Source of the DNA: Baylisascaris procyonis
Taxonomy: Eukaryota > Nematoda > Chromadorea > Rhabditida > Ascarididae
Reading direction: 5' to 3'
Assembly: GCA_037389465.1 (NCBI GenBank)
Contig: JAZARR010000146.1
Location: 3,566,001-3,630,000 of the forward strand
Length of the DNA: 64,000 nt
The translations under genes were made by a program, and so were the position numbers. Below, in pieces: positions 1-13,367 of the stretch (the stretch's first letter is position 1; each line of letters starts with the position of its first letter). A model generated the notes under the pieces. It made no database searches. It was not told where the DNA came from and saw only the letters and a list, made by a program, of their open reading frames with translations.

Positions 1-1497
1 GATCTCATAAATCAATTACGATGTGACCTGTAGCCACACTTCTTCAAGGTTATAGTAATGCAACATTCCACAAATGCTTCGATGATTAATATTTGATTCA
101 ACCGGGAAAGGACATTGCAAAACCACATGATCGATTGTTGTACGCAAATGACTTGAATTTGCAAAACAAGGAAAACATGATTTGCGAACAAGAAATAATG
201 CAACCACCTATGGAATAAGCAAAAAATTTCATGCAATGAATATAAAATTTACATTTTCCTCACTTTTAGATTGGAAATGATCAATCCTCATATTAGAAAT
301 ATTACGAATATTAAATAGATTAATCGAGTTTCTATATGAAATTTTTTTGTGAAATTTGCATAAATTTGCATTTTTATAAGGACATGGCTTAGTAACTCAT
401 TTGTTAGATGTGAATGTTATACACGAGTAATTCAGTGCAAAAACCTTTTCTTCATATATCCAGAAATATTTGTTTATTTAGATTTCTTTTTTTTTTTAAA
501 GCATAAATGCTAAACAATTTCCCACTGAAATAGAAAATGAGGAAAGAAAGTGAAGTGGAAACGATAGTTGAAGTTCACTCACTTAACAGACAGCTTGTTG
601 AGTTTGTCAATAAACGTGATTAGGTTCAACGATAATGTTAATCGAAGTACGTGGAACGCATTGAAGTATGTGGAACGAAGAACAATTGAATTCAACAATT
701 TCTTCTGCATTGTGATAGCTCACCTGAAGTAACTCAGGTGCAACCGAACCATTCGATGCGTAAACAATACGATTTTCACCTCCTGCAAGAGCAAATATTG
801 AGGGAACTCTTGTGTATGTGTGTATGTTAAGCGTTCAACTGAACTGAAGCGTTTATCCATGAGATCTCTGGCTTATTCTTGTATAAACTGTTTTACAGCA
901 TACCGTATTTCTAGGTTTTCAAGCAATTTGTCTCAATCGCTATGCAACTCATCCTAACCACCAACCCTCTCCCCCCCCCAGTCTGCTTCACTTCATGCTG
1001 CGAAGAGGATCCTTTTGCAAAACGATGGTCCATGACTATAATATGAACGACAAGCCGACCAAAAAGATTACATTAAGAGAAGGCTGTTAGTTTGCACGAT
1101 ATTGAATTCAGTCAAGCAGACATATGTCACTAACTACTGATAAAAAATAGGAATTCAATAGAAACTTTGCAATTTACAATACGAAAATTAAAGTTGAACG
1201 TTATCGAAAAAAACATATCCTATGTTGAGTAGATAAAATATAAATATGCACAGCTGAACTATATAAATTTGCTGAGCAACAAAACGGAACAACAAGTCGG
1301 AATGGAAATGGCAGCGAAAAAGGAATTTCGCACCGATGGAATGCTGTAAACAAATTTTTATGTAACAAGAAATTTGACGAGCGTAAAACGTCTGAACGTT
1401 TCGCCACAAAATGAAACGCCAACTGAAAAGACAGATGGAGGAAAACGATGAAAACATAGTGATATCTAGAGGACTGAAATATTTTTTCTTGATATAA

Positions 1498-1641
1498 AGA
1501 GAGGAAGGAGAAAAAATAATCAATTAAACGAGTAAAGAAGAGGGAGAGGTGGGAAAAGTAGGAGAAAGAAGGAATGATGGGGAAGAAGAGCAGGACGAGG
1601 AAGAAGACAAAGAGGAAGGGGAGGAAGAAGAGGAGAACAGG
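1498..1641 (+). repeat. polypurine tract
   Basis: The plus strand is almost all A and G over about 140 nt (GAGGAAGG, GGGGAAGAAGAG and GAGGAAGAAGAGGAG blocks), with few interruptions near 1519-1535. It accounts for the serine/phenylalanine-rich open frames on the opposite strand, which are not genes. Such tracts can form triplex or act as a low-complexity spacer; no function is implied. Confidence 0.75.
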
Positions 1642-2947
1642 TCGTAATGGGAACTGTAGCAACAGCAAAACGATTGTAAGTGAAAATTTCGAAGCGGATA
1701 AAAGAAAACAATGAACATTTTCAAATGTTGTACTCGGTAACGCTATGTTTTATTCTATGTTGTCTATACTGTAATTATACTGTATAATATCTACGGTATA
1801 CTAATTCAACAAACAACAGCTGCATACTGTATATTAGAATGTACACTGTAGTTCAACAACGGTTTCACTAAAGACTTTCGTTATATTATTACTTCAAATC
1901 CGAGTGAAGGCGATAAATACGATAGCCGAAAGATATAAGCGATGCAAAATCGATGCAGAAAAAAAGTGATAAAATAGTTGCACCCCATACGGCATTTTAT
2001 GGCATGTCATTATAGCGCACCATAGCAATTTTGTGCTTGCCATTTCTTTGCTTGCAACGAATCAATTTTGAATATTTTTTTAAGTATAGAAATCAAATAT
2101 TCCATTTTCGCTAAAAAAGTGGGAAGAAAACTGAAACTTTTATCAAAAAACGAGCTGAAAAATTTAATTTCATGATGAAAAATGGAAAAAATTAAAACTC
2201 GTTCATTAAAAGATTCAAATTTAAATAAAGAAAATAAAAAAAGAAATTTCGAATAGGCATTCAGTACAATTCAGCACACTCTTAACGTAGCCAACCACAA
2301 AAACAAGCCTTAAAAAATAGAAATTCATAACACAAACAGTCATGCGATTTATAATTGTTGAAATATTTAAAACTATCACTTCAATTTTGGTGATCGATCT
2401 TGGCTGAATATGGTGAGAATAATAACACCACTTCGGTATAAAATAATTAAATACTTATATGCTTTCTTTTACAACGAAGGTACGACTTTCAACAGCATTT
2501 TTTGCTGCATACGTAATCGGTTTTCCTTAGAATTTAAGAATGAATTTCCTAGAAGATATTTCTGAGACATTATTGAACTTATTCTCAGCGTATTTAAGAA
2601 ATTTCTATGGAAATAAATGCTTGAAATCAAATGTTAAAAGAGATCAATTCGGCAAATCTCATATTGTTCGTTATGCACTGAGATCAAAATTTTGTTCTCT
2701 TTCTTGCTTTCATAACAATCACCTCTTTCTATATTGATAGAATTACATGACTATTCTCACATATGATACAACACATAATTCAGGTACCTACATGAACGAA
2801 TACTGGCCGAAATGTGATGATTGACGTCGGTCATCGGAGAAATTTTATTCGAGGCTATAGACTTGGGATATCCGAAGAACAGATGTTGCAAACAATACTG
2901 CAATATCTTCAAGCTCCTCAAGTCTCCAAATTCTGAGGCCCTCGAAG

Positions 2948-2962
2948 CTCCGAACTTCGGAG
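2948..2962. repeat. short palindrome, 7-bp arms
   Basis: CTCCGAA, one base, TTCGGAG: a perfect inverted repeat. It sits 35 bp upstream of a second, longer palindrome, in a locally GC-richer stretch (about 2890-3000) that also holds smaller inverted pairs. Confidence 0.7.
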
Positions 2963-2997
2963 GTCATCGAGTGAGGGGAATCTCGATTTTCAGAACC

Positions 2998-3021
2998 CTG
3001 ATTATCAAGATTGATAATCAG
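2998..3021. repeat. perfect 24-bp palindrome
   Basis: An 11-nt arm (CTGATTATCAA), GA, then the exact reverse complement arm (TTGATAATCAG). Read directly from the sequence; function unknown. Confidence 0.85.
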
Positions 3022-3796
3022 TTTATCATTCTCTCTGACTTCCATTCTTCTTGTTCAGAGGATCATCACTAAAACTCTTTCTTCACAATATTCCAATTTT
3101 GTAACTACCAACAAGTCTAGTGATGCAGAGAATTACGAAAGTCGAGTGAACCGAATATCTTGGAACATTGGATTGTGACCAACGTAGAAAGAAGAGCAAT
3201 ATGAAGGATGTAATCGATGAAGTTTCAGAGTGCAAAAGCTTCTCACTCAGCGGTAATACAATTAGCGATACTGCTCATAACTAAAGCGAATCCTTTACAA
3301 AGAACACTTTAGATCCTTTTTGGAAGACAAGAAAGTTTTTGAAAGACAATAGAAAAAAGGCAAATGAGCAATCGTCTATCTTTACGATCTCTACTTTTTC
3401 ATAGTTCATCAATGAACTCGATAACAACAATTTAAGATGTCATTTGTCCATAATTCGTATTACAGACCTCAAGATCCGATTATAAATTGAAACACATGAA
3501 ACATGGGATAAACGAAATTTCGATCACAATTTCTGATTGCATGATGTCCCATATATTTACAGGCTTTTCCTGATCTTTATCTGAACCACTTCTGGTACAC
3601 CTAACCCCTTGTCCAGTTATAGCTTTTGTTTTTTAAGATTACATAGTGACCTTAAGGGATTCAATGTGATGCATTATCAGTTTGATGATGCAACTCACAC
3701 TCATCTCAACAATAAAACCCTTATCAGGCAAATAACCTCTTGTTGACGCATTCGATCGCACTTATAATTATGTCGCCTTTGGCACAGTAGCTGAAT

Positions 3797-3931
<135 letters not shown>

Positions 3932-5356
3932 TTTTGGGATATCTATCGTTTCTGAGCAGATAGCAAATGTATTATTGGTGAAACTCCCTAATCGAAGCAT
4001 CGAATATGCGTTAGAGTGTCGATATTGCGCAAGCATATCATAGATGAGTTGATACCCAACAAATATACGTTGGATCAAACAGTGGGTGGGCATCGATTTA
4101 AGTCACAAACATAAGCATAAACGCAAACACCTGCATAGTCGAATGTATGCAAAATGAATTAAAAGAATTCGTTAATGTTGCAACTGCGTATGCCTCTTTA
4201 TGAAAAATCTCATTCAATGAACTGCTTTATAACAATGTTTAATTTTAGTTGATGAAAATTCAGATTATCCAGAAATACTTTCTACTGAAAATTATATTCC
4301 AAACAACCGAAAGATGAGCGGTCAAAAATCAATCATAATTGCAGATCTTTAATGTTTTCAGGCAGACGCGCTCGCACAGTTCATTATCGACTAAAATTGA
4401 TTTTATATGAAAATTTACTTTAGTAGATAGGAAAGAAATAAAAAAATAAATGAATTCTAAGAGTAAAAGAGAATAAGTTGAGTAAAAAATCAAACTCGAA
4501 CCAATCAAAAATAATTCCGTAAAATAAATGAAACAGAATTACCACTTAATTAGTGAAGTAAATGGATCTTAAAATTAAGACAGAAATATTCCGTTTCAAT
4601 GAAACTTAAAAAAATTTAAAACTTTCCAGAAAATATCATAGAAGAAAAGAATGCAGCAATTTGAAAAAAAATGTAACGTGCAGGTAACGTAACGCATTTG
4701 GCATTGATGATCTATCTGTTGTGTTGTTGCAACCGACCTTTGGTGTATCCATATACAAACTTTTCCCGTTTCACAATATATCTTTTTTGTACTAAACTGT
4801 TATGGCTCTTCTTTAAAAAACTTTCGTTGACATATTAACGTCTCAGTGAGTGTAAATATTCAACTTAAAGTTCTTGGCAATAAATAAAGAAATATTCGAG
4901 AGGAAACCATCTTATTAACTCATCTAATCAACCAATTTCACAAGTTATCAACAAATGTTAAAATATGTGTGATAATGAAATCATACTTGAACTATCTAGC
5001 CGTCCGAAGGAATTTTCTTAAATGAAAAAAAAATTTTTTTCTGTGAATTGGCAAATGCAAAGTGGAAATCCAATCGGCGTACAGTGGTAATCCGATCGGC
5101 ACAACTTGCGCATAATTTTTTTCATCTTCAAATGTAGGCACTTGACTGCGAAGTTTAATGGACTAATGCTAAATATGATTAACCAGTTGTGTATATTATA
5201 TCTATCAAACGTTGTAACTCTCTAGCTTCAGTAATTAATTGGTTGAAACTATCGCATAGACAAGCATACATATATACACATGCACAGATGTGACGTCGTC
5301 ATAGTGGGCTTTTGCTAAGGAAATTTGCAAAAAAAATTTCCCACCTTGGGATGTTA

Positions 5357-5407
5357 AAATAAATAAATAAATATATAAATGAATAAATGAATAAATGAAT
5401 GAATGAA

Positions 5408-5462
<55 letters not shown>

Positions 5463-5463
5463 A
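5357..5463 (+). repeat. (AAAT)n tetranucleotide microsatellite
   Basis: Tandem AAAT/GAAT units, impure on the left (ATAT and GAATG variants) and pure AAAT from about 5406 to 5463. It explains the isoleucine/phenylalanine-leucine repeat frame on the minus strand. Confidence 0.9.
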
Positions 5464-7772
5464 TGCACAAAAAACTTCATACCTAGGTATTCAATGAAAA
5501 TTACAAATTTTGATGATCTGAGAACAATGTACCACTCTTTTAGAACACAGCTATCTCAGTCTGTGGCAAGAGCATTTTCGATTTATGCATCAAACATTAG
5601 GATGTTGGTAAGACGAATAAAAGAATATCAATAAGTTTGAAACACTCATTATCAAAAATTATGTTAAGAAATGAGTGATAAAAATTTGATAGAATTTTTT
5701 CTTATCGTTAAATCTATAGAAACACTTTTGCATAAATTATTTTCTTAGAGGCTCATCTAAGCAGTCTTTAGCCAAATATGGAGACATTCTAATTGAGTGA
5801 GAACAACCGACCGTCATTAGATGATAATCGCATAGTGTGTAAGCAATAAATGTCACCAAAAATTCAACAACTTTAAATTACCGCATTAAATGAATATTAA
5901 AAGATTTATGGGTAAAACGTATTGCAGTATCAATTGAACATTCTAGAAATAATAAATAAGAAAATTATTCACATATAACTTGATTCATATTTTTATATAT
6001 AAAGAAATTCCTGAAAGAATGGAATTTTGGCTCAAAACTTTGATGCATTGTCACAGTCAGTAGTTACTTAGATTACTTGGAAGCAGCTACTACTTATAAG
6101 TAACTTAGAAGTTAGCAGTAATAGTACTTATTACCTTTGATCATGAATTTCAACAAAAGTGTAATTAAATAACCCACTCTATTTAAGCAGATTTCATCCA
6201 AGCAATAATATTTTATTTATCGTTGATTATATTGCTAATCGTCTATTTAAAAAATTCGAAAATATTTTTGCATAAATTTTTTCATGGTTGCACGCAGGCA
6301 TTAGTCGCATTTCGCTAAACAATAAGACACCCCTCAGATGGAGTATGCCTCAGATGGGCAAAACTTTAACAAAGGAAGACGAATAAAATATAAGGATTTA
6401 ATGAATTCTTCATTAGATGCTTTGTAATCTCACCCAACAAGGGAGTAAATAAACATTACAAAGTGAATAGATAGGCTCTAAAGGTTTAGAATGCCGGATA
6501 TACAAAGTGATTTCAGAGATGTCTGCTCGCCATATGAAACATCACTTCGGGTGCATAATAAACAAATCGCAGATCTGGCTCTACTAGAGTGCTTTGAACC
6601 TTTCATTCGACGCTGTTCATAAATTCAGCTGGCCAGATTTTACGAAGATCTTGCCATAAACTATTTAGCCGAAATAGTACAGCAAGAGTATAACGCTTCA
6701 ATAGACGATCAATTTTACGCTTTACAATATTTTATGTGAATCTAAAATCTAATTTTATTCAATGAATGCATAAATGGAATAAGAATATAGTTGACGTTCT
6801 TTGTAACCTTTAAGAGTTTTCTAAGAAACATGTTGGAAAACTGCAATTGAAAATCTAATGATGGAAGCAATAGATGTAAAAAAAATTATGGATTTTTCCA
6901 ACCTTATTTTTTCACAAAATTCAAAAAATTCTACTGAAATTATTCCTCTTCGTTCTAGTGAAATTACTTAAGAAAATGGCCTCGCATAGTGATTCATATT
7001 ATAATATTTTCAACGTCTCAGTGAATAAAATTCATAACAGCACACCCAAAATAAGAATTGCTCAAAAATTTTACACACCTCAAAATTGTCCTCCAATATC
7101 GACTCGTATCACCTTCTTAAATAGTATCCCCGTATTCTTTCATTCGATCCTTCTATAGAAGAAAATAAAACAATGGTACTCAATTTTTAGATTTATTTAA
7201 GTAAAAATTTCTGCAAATAACTCTTCAGTTGCTTTATTTCTTTTCACTCTCTTCTTTTCCTTTATCAAATGTTAATCTGTTTTCATCAACCTAAATCTCT
7301 TCAATCCCGTCATCTCTTCAATTTCAATAGTCTCTTCAGTTCCACTATTGGATGTAAAAAATACTCTCTCCGCCTTCTCGGGAATTCAAAATCAGGCCAT
7401 TTACCATTACTTCGAGAGTTTGTACGAAAGCAATGCAACCCATCTGATCGTCGTGCAAAGCAAATAGGTGCTTTCAGAATGTCCTCCCACAAGGTATATT
7501 TACTTCACCAAGTCATGTCAAAGTAGAGAATAGTTGAATCACCACTTCGTTAAATGGCATGGCCATGAATTCCATCAAATCCAGTTTTATACAAATTTAA
7601 CTGTTTCTTCGGCACACTAATACGCCCCAGCCGTTCACTTAATACAACGGCAAAATCGCTTTCATAGTTTCATCCAATCAATTTAGACGATTCCTTCATT
7701 CAATTTCAATACTTCCGTCGACTAATCATCGATCGCTGCAATCGATGAATATAGAATATGAAAATGTTTCGT

Positions 7773-7856
7773 ACAAATAGTACAGAAAATTGTACGAATA
7801 GTACAGAAAATTAGACAAATAGTACGGAAAATTAGACAAATAGTACAGAAAATTAC
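7773..7856 (+). repeat. 21-bp tandem repeat, 4 copies
   Basis: Four head-to-tail units starting at 7773, 7794, 7815 and 7836, core AATAGTACAGAAAATT, differing by one to three substitutions. Period 21 is exact throughout. No coding context. Confidence 0.85.
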
Positions 7857-10303
7857 TCCACTCGCATTCAAGCATACCATAGTAGCCCACTAATTAATAA
7901 AAGCAGATTAAAACATTCATATTCCATGCTAACATAAATAACATGTAACACCGCAACATCCCGTAGAAATGACACAGCCAGGCACTGAACAAAGAAATTG
8001 CGAAAAGTGATGCAACTATCACATACAATAGCACCCCTAACTAATCATTTCTTTGATCTCTCCGCACTTTTAATAGTGTCATAGTCTACATTTACCGCCA
8101 CCAATTCTTTTTTTTTCTCCTTTTTCACCTCTCTATATCAACGTCTATGAAAATGTGTATTGTTTCTAAGTGATCTATGCGCTACAGTTGGCAACAGATG
8201 AAATTGTTACTATCATCAAGAAAACACTATTTATTTGCCGAAATTATCTAGCTCATATCTGGTCATCTAAACAATACGTGCCTTATTACTGCTGTTTCCT
8301 TCAAATTCCGGAGTGGTACATTAGAGTTTTCCTTAATGAATGCAGCCAATTAGATGACTCGATTCAGTCGCTTATGAAAGCAGCAATGAGCGAGTGGCTT
8401 GCTACGAGAAAGTTGAAGATGTTTTATGAAAAGCATGCAAAATTATATTAAATGCTTGATGTTGAAACAAGCATAAAGAAGACCGTCAATATGAGTAACT
8501 GAAGCCATAAGATTCACTTGAAACACTCGCACTAGAAGCACGTTATATTATTTCGAATAATGGACCCTTTAAACGCACACTTGACTGATTCCTCCTTCCA
8601 TTACCTTCTATCTGAGAGAGCTGTTATTGTATTTCACTGTCATAAACGAACTAACAAGCTGTTAAAAAACCGAGTAACTGAACTCATGGAAGAAATAATT
8701 GCGCAATCTCTTTTCTTCCACTACCTCCTTCTTCCAAAAAGAATCTTCTCCTATAGTTTCTGTTTCATAATTTAGAGTAAAAAAATAGAGCTAAAATAAA
8801 TGCTGCAATCATCGAAAAAGCATTAAAATTGGGCAGATTTGAAGGTGACGATTTGACTTCTATGCCTTTCACATCTTCAAAACATCTCCGAGAAAATATC
8901 CAATATATGCAATGTATGCAAATTTTATTTGTTATTATATGCGATGAAAGTATCGGCGGCTAATTGGGGTGAATACCAAAGACGATAAGCAAATCTTTTG
9001 TCGAAACGATTTCTGAATAGAGGATAAGCCTTATGCACTCCTATTTTAATCTATAATAAATACTTGAAACAAAGATAATCAACGAACGCAAGAAATGTGA
9101 AGTGAAATAATCAGAGATTTCCTGGATCTTCATAGTCGAGCCGATCCATTACGTTAGTGATATCTGGCATGGACTAGATAGTGACTATGAACAGAAGTGA
9201 AGAACCAGGAGGTATCTTAACACTCGAGACCGTCGACTGAAAAAAAAAGGCACGAAAATTTCTAAATGAAATTTGTCAAATGTGAGCTAGATGGGATCAT
9301 ACATGTGGAAAATATTTGTATCATATGAGTCGAAGACGGAATCGCATTGCTCTGATAAGTAGAAATAAGCGTCCAATGATTCAAATAATTCAAAATAATG
9401 AAAAAAAACCATTGCTTAAAAAGGTTTTCACGTTTCTATATTCTAAGAACGCTCGTTACTCGATAAGAGAAAATAGAAAATAAGTAGAGAAAAAAAGAAG
9501 AACGAGACTTTTTTCATACTACAGCAATAATAACACTTAATGGCAAGAATAAATGAAAGTAATAATCCCTGCAAGCAATATGTAAATGATGAAAACTTTT
9601 CAAATAATTGAAAAAACAAAATGGAGGCATTGAGGAGAATTTCAACAATGAAATTAAAAGTGACCTTCACGACAATTAGAAAGCAAATCCGAACAATTGC
9701 TACTCTCAAAGTCAGTGTGTAGATTGATCTGCTACAGGAACAGGATTAAACCGATGCATCGCCTTTGCAACAACTTCAAACACTTATTTATATTTGTCAG
9801 ATTCTTTACAGTGATCGCTTTATATGGTACAATAAGAAGGAAGTGAGGGAGTGGAAGAACTCGCCTAGCAAGATTAGCCGAGCCTTTATATATCGAAACT
9901 TGAAAGCGACTGGCATCAGCCAAAAGCGATCATCCAAAGCAACAAAGACACTAAGCCAAATGTACGCGAACACGATTGAGGTCAAATGAATTGAAGAGGA
10001 GGCAAAACAGCAAGCATCACATATTTCACAAAGCGCGGCAAAGTCTTAGTTCGTCATGCATGCATCGTATCGTATCGTAAGATATGCATCATATCATCGT
10101 ACCATATTGTATCACATATTAGAAAATGTTTGAACAAACTTATGCGCAATTGAATGCAAAATATGCAAATAAGCGAAGGGCACTTCCACGTCGAGCTAAA
10201 TGCAACAATTAAAAGGCCATTGAAATAGTTGATCATCAAAGGTTGTCGCATTACATTTACATCCATCCACCTTACGAGTTGAATGCGATCGTAAGATCAC
10301 TGC

Positions 10304-10368
10304 TTATTTGAATGCTTGCAGACCAGTGATTTGTTGTCCCAATATTAACGCGTGAATATCATGCGTTC
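10304..10368 (-). CDS. GCDH: GCDH terminal exon
   Basis: A poly-T acceptor (TTTTTTTTTAG) precedes 10368. The exon encodes [20 protein letters not shown] plus a lysine and a stop (TAA at 10306-10304). It matches the family's C-terminus almost residue for residue and is in phase with the preceding exon after a 1018-bp intron. Confidence 0.88.
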
Positions 10369-12362
10369 CTAAAAAAAAATATCTTCACTCAGTTCCCTTA
10401 GTAAAACAGCAGCAGCCATTCTCCTAAAAACCACAAGTACTCCTTAAAAGATCAGATGAACGATTTTTTAAGATAAAATAATAAAAGTTAAGTCAAAAAA
10501 CGATGAAAACTTGAATACATTTCTCCAAACTTCAACAAGCTTCATTGAAATCCAAATAAATAAAGTCCCATTTCAAATCAAATTTCGACTGAAAATTTCA
10601 TTTAACTGGGTTAAGAATTAGAGAATTGTAAACAATTGTAGATTGTAGACTCAATGACTTTTGAAGCTATCTTGCAAGCTTTTTTAAACATTTGCACATA
10701 TTTCCTGTCTTAAAGGTAAAAAAATCTATCAACTAAATTACATATCGGTGAATGAATATAACTGAGAATATTATTGAAATGTGCCCATAAGAACATCTAG
10801 CCAATAAATCAAAAAAAAAAAAAATACAATTTGGCGAAATATTACTACCTAATTAAGGCTGCTAAGAGAAAACGTTGCATGGCGCGCAAAAAATTTGATT
10901 ACGAGACAAAACAATCAACGACAATTACGCGAAGATCATTAATACCGATAAAAACGATAGCTGGCAAAAGCTTTTCCATAATTGCAACTACAGCTTCTAT
11001 GCAAAGGCTGAGACATTAGCAGGAACTTCTTTAAAAGACTAACAGACGCTCTCGAAGGATGCAATCTCCATTTGGAGATATTCGAGACAGCCGAAATAGA
11101 TCAAAGTGCTCTTGTTAACGATTTAGAATAAACTTGGTTGGGTGAGATGAAGAGTTAGAATGAAAAACTGAAAAAAAGTGGGCCGAAATTTTTGGCTAAA
11201 AACGGGGGAAACGTTTTATGAAAACTACCTCTATCCTTCACATCCCACTTGACCAAAAAACTCACCTCGTCAAAATCTAGTTATGATTCCAATTTTTGGA
11301 TTCGAGGGATATTTTGCCGAATGATGCATAAATTTATTAAACGAATAAAAACGATAAATAGATGAAATGAATAGCTGATGTGGCACCTTCATATGTGTTG
11401 ACGCTTTTAAGATTGCACATATGCCGCATAACGTGATACTCATCAACAATACCATTACCACCAAGGATATCCCTCGCTTTACGAGCGATTTCGAGTGCTT
11501 TCCCACATGAGTTACGCTTTATCAACGATATTTGTTGGGGTGAGCACCTGCAAGTAACGATGACCAAACAATAGTGCATATTCTCAAAAAATGTGAAAAC
11601 AACAATGTGAAGGCTTATAGTTGATAAAATCTCAATCAAACGCTTACATCCATAAACCATTTGAACACTCGAAAGAAAAGGTATCCCCAGAATTGAAGTA
11701 TGCAGTTTATATGAGAAAACTTGCACGGATGAATATACATACGATGAAAGGTTCAGCCCGAAAAAAATCTACGGGGAGTGAGAAGAGAAGATGCAATAGA
11801 GCTGTTATGTGCCAAAAAACCCACAAAATTTAATAGATTCTTATTGGCTAGAAAACCAATTCTAAAAGATCAATGAATTCAAAAATGATTTTAAAAAATC
11901 TCTGGGAGTTCAAGAAAAACCAAAATTTCGGCAATCTATCCTTTCCAGAGAACGGTATGCCGGATTCCTTTGGCCATAATTTCTTTTTGCTGGATCTTAA
12001 AATTCATGAGTTCCCCCACTTCATTTTTTCACTGGAAACAAGTGTTCTCCCAAATATCCTGCAAATTCCAAACGAGTTTATTTTTAACGCTGTCAAGTGG
12101 TTTATTGCTTTTCGATCACATGTTTCCCAAATTCTACGGTATTCAAGCAGCGAACTAGATGAGCCAAGTTGTTCGATACCTTCACTACCGAACAATCAGA
12201 AATAAAAGCCAGGATGACAGAGCTCGATGCAACCTTTTTTCATCCTTAAGTCGGGTCACGCGAAGACACGCTTGCAAACCGATTGAAATTTCAGTCAGCA
12301 TGTTGTCAGCCAATTTCACTTGAATAAGTTGATTCTTTGCCAATGGCCTGCCAAATTGTGGT
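10304..12362 (-). CDS. GCDH: glutaryl-CoA dehydrogenase, C-terminal three exons (partial gene)
   Basis: Partial gene; exons 12362-12234, 11547-11387 and 10368-10304. Together they give about 118 residues that match the end of glutaryl-CoA dehydrogenase, the mitochondrial FAD enzyme that oxidises and decarboxylates glutaryl-CoA to crotonyl-CoA in lysine, hydroxylysine and tryptophan breakdown. Visible: [18 protein letters not shown], then [33 protein letters not shown] and [16 protein letters not shown]. The catalytic glutamate of the family lies in TYEG and is present. All three splice junctions keep the frame and the protein ends where the human enzyme ends. About 300 N-terminal residues (mitochondrial targeting, acyl-CoA binding half) are not found between here and the divergent meckelin start at 13106. 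This is therefore a gene fragment, a misassembly, or a gene with far-upstream exons. Family assignment is confident; completeness is not. Confidence 0.85.
11387..11547 (-). CDS. GCDH: GCDH exon (penultimate)
   Basis: The acceptor TTACTTGCAG precedes 11547 and the exon ends GAAG|GTGCCAC at 11387. It encodes [20 protein letters not shown] through SVNTYEG, the most conserved part of the enzyme, including the catalytic glutamate. Read-through beyond the donor would end in an unrelated FIYLSFLFV tail, supporting the splice. Confidence 0.88.
12234..12362 (-). CDS. GCDH: GCDH exon (third from end)
   Basis: The acceptor ATATATTTCAG ends at 12363 and the donor AAAAAAG|GTTGCAT follows 12234. Exon phase is 2 in and 2 out, with AG|A giving the arginine before [11 protein letters not shown]. 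It encodes the helix matching human [22 protein letters not shown]. One extra residue (Asn) is present in LADNMLTE relative to the human form. Confidence 0.85.
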
Positions 12363-13105
12363 CTGAAATATATTTTGAAAAAAATGTTGATATCAAATAT
12401 CTTCCATCGCTTTAATACTGAAAAAAGCGGTATCTCAGGTGAGTTACATCGCAAGACTCCTCTGACAGGAGATGATACTTCATATCTATACAATCATTAA
12501 AGCATTACTGAGTAGAAACTCACATGAATTGAAGCTTACACCTCCATACAGCGGCAATCAAGCATTCAACAGCGATAAGATAGGACTTGATTATTTCTGT
12601 CACAACTTTTCCTATAATGTCAAATGCGAAAGATGGTTTCACTTTTTTTCAACAGTCATCAATACAGGCGCGATATGATTTCTTCATATTAAATGCCGAA
12701 TTGATCTTTCTTAAACTCTACAAAATTGGGCGTCAAATATATTTGAGATTAGTATTATGAATGGTACTAGAATTCGCAATTCTTGGAACAGAAACAACTA
12801 TTGTATACGTTCAACGACTGCACTAAATCCAGCATAATCGAGCAAGCACCAATTTGAGTTTTTGTTGCCCTCATTGCGCATTGTCATGACAGCACTCCAA
12901 CACGCTGCTATATGTTAGTCAGTAATGCAAAGCTTGGCGTCTCTCCACATTTAGTGCTTCAAAATATGCATACACTATGATATATGACTCGCAGATATTT
13001 CCTCATAATATTCATAACTGTATGCTGAGTGAACGATAGCTGTGATATTATCGACTGTTACGGTATCAGGATTCACCTGTTCGTGATATCTCACAAATCA
13101 TTGAA
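12363..13105. other. spacer between GCDH fragment and meckelin start
   Basis: 743 bp between divergent coding segments. I looked for the missing upstream GCDH exons on the minus strand and found none. It presumably contains the meckelin promoter, but I cannot point to a specific motif. Confidence 0.5.
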
Positions 13106-13367
13106 ATGAATGTTTTCTTGTTAAATAATGCTGTTTATTTGCTTATTCGAATCCTATTTTTGACATATTATGAATGCAATAGTCAATTTATTTCATTTAT
13201 CGACTATATCACTCCAGAACATTGCACTCAAGACAACTACTATGATAGTTACCCTATACGATGTATGCCATGTGCAAATGGCACATTCTCGAGCACAGAT
13301 AAACTCAACTGTGAATGTCCAATCGGATATGCGACAACTCCGAATGGATGCGAACAATGCACCAATG
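13106..13367 (+). CDS. TMEM67: meckelin exon 1
   Basis: Start ATG at 13106 is followed by a hydrophobic signal peptide (VFLLNNAVYLLIRILFLTYY), then a cysteine-spaced segment CTQDNYYDSYPIRCMPCANG matching human [20 protein letters not shown]. The donor is AATG|GTGAGT. Phase out is 1. The next in-frame upstream candidate start would precede a non-hydrophobic stretch, so this ATG is preferred. Confidence 0.9.

Noticed and set aside
8170..8451. 93-codon plus frame with a protein-like end (MKAAMSEWLATRKLKMFYEK)
   Set aside because: No family recognised, no convincing splice acceptor and no partner exons; cannot be told from chance in AT-rich DNA.
11873..12205. Overlapping plus and minus frames between GCDH exons
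   Set aside because: They fall in the intron between two in-phase GCDH exons and do not resemble any known protein.
12541..12620. Minus frame ending near AAVWR with a GTGTAAG donor, considered as the missing upstream GCDH exon
   Set aside because: Its phase would fit, but the residues do not match the conserved GCDH sequence that should precede QFGRPL.
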